Source: Candidatus Enterocola intestinipullorum (GTDB lineage: Bacteria; Bacteroidota; Bacteroidia; Bacteroidales; Paludibacteraceae). From it: a stretch of DNA of 47,322 bases. Numbering within the stretch: the stretch's first letter is position 1; every line of letters starts with the position of its first letter. Location of the stretch: assembly GCA_017694565.1 (NCBI GenBank), contig JADIMR010000049.1, positions 1-47,322 on the forward strand, written 5' to 3'. The translations under genes and the position numbers were made by a program. This document shows positions 47,296 to 47,322 of the stretch, in pieces. The notes under the pieces were generated by a model. That model searched no databases and was not told the origin of the DNA. It worked only from the letters and a program-made list of their open reading frames with translations.

Positions 47296-47322
47296 GCGTT
47301 AGCCTGCAAAGCAGGCTAACGC
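47296..47322. repeat. 12-bp perfect hairpin at window end
   Basis: GCGTTAGCCTGC-aaa-GCAGGCTAACGC; sits at the upstream variable-hairpin position of copy A5. Confidence 0.85.

Overview
The window reads as a Bacteroidales-type (Bacteroidetes) chromosome segment in two halves. (1) About 0.3-26.9 kb is a housekeeping half: tig, tRNA-Leu, U32 peptidase, AsmA-like protein, purT, M24 peptidase, MATE pump, polA, acetyl-CoA hydrolase/CoA-transferase, cdaA, folP, a GldJ-like lipoprotein, M16 peptidase, O-methyltransferase, rbfA, a LolE/FtsX-like permease, two type II toxin-antitoxin modules, a DUF3109-like protein, nadB and tRNA-Glu. (2) About 27.3-46.7 kb is one co-oriented minus-strand polysaccharide utilisation locus: SusC, SusD, a surface lipoprotein, three GH16, an MFS/GPH transporter, a GH94/GH149/GH161-like phosphorylase, GH3 and a fourth GH16. 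It is probably a beta-1,3-glucan (laminarin-like) locus. The most unusual signal is in the PUL intergenic DNA. A modular repeat family (six copies) has constant blocks in fixed order (CATTGTCTTATCCCCC ... GCCCCCAGAGGGGGC ... CCTTCC-TGAAC). These alternate with hairpins whose sequence differs in every copy but which always stay inverted repeats. Further signals are heptamer arrays (TTAGTGG/CCACTAA) that often begin at stop codons, gene ends whose last codons and stop codon are copied in inverted orientation just downstream, a 164-bp MITE-like element, and a 45-bp palindrome carrying two symmetric divergent promoters. All assignments come from reading the sequence and ORF translations; no searches were run.
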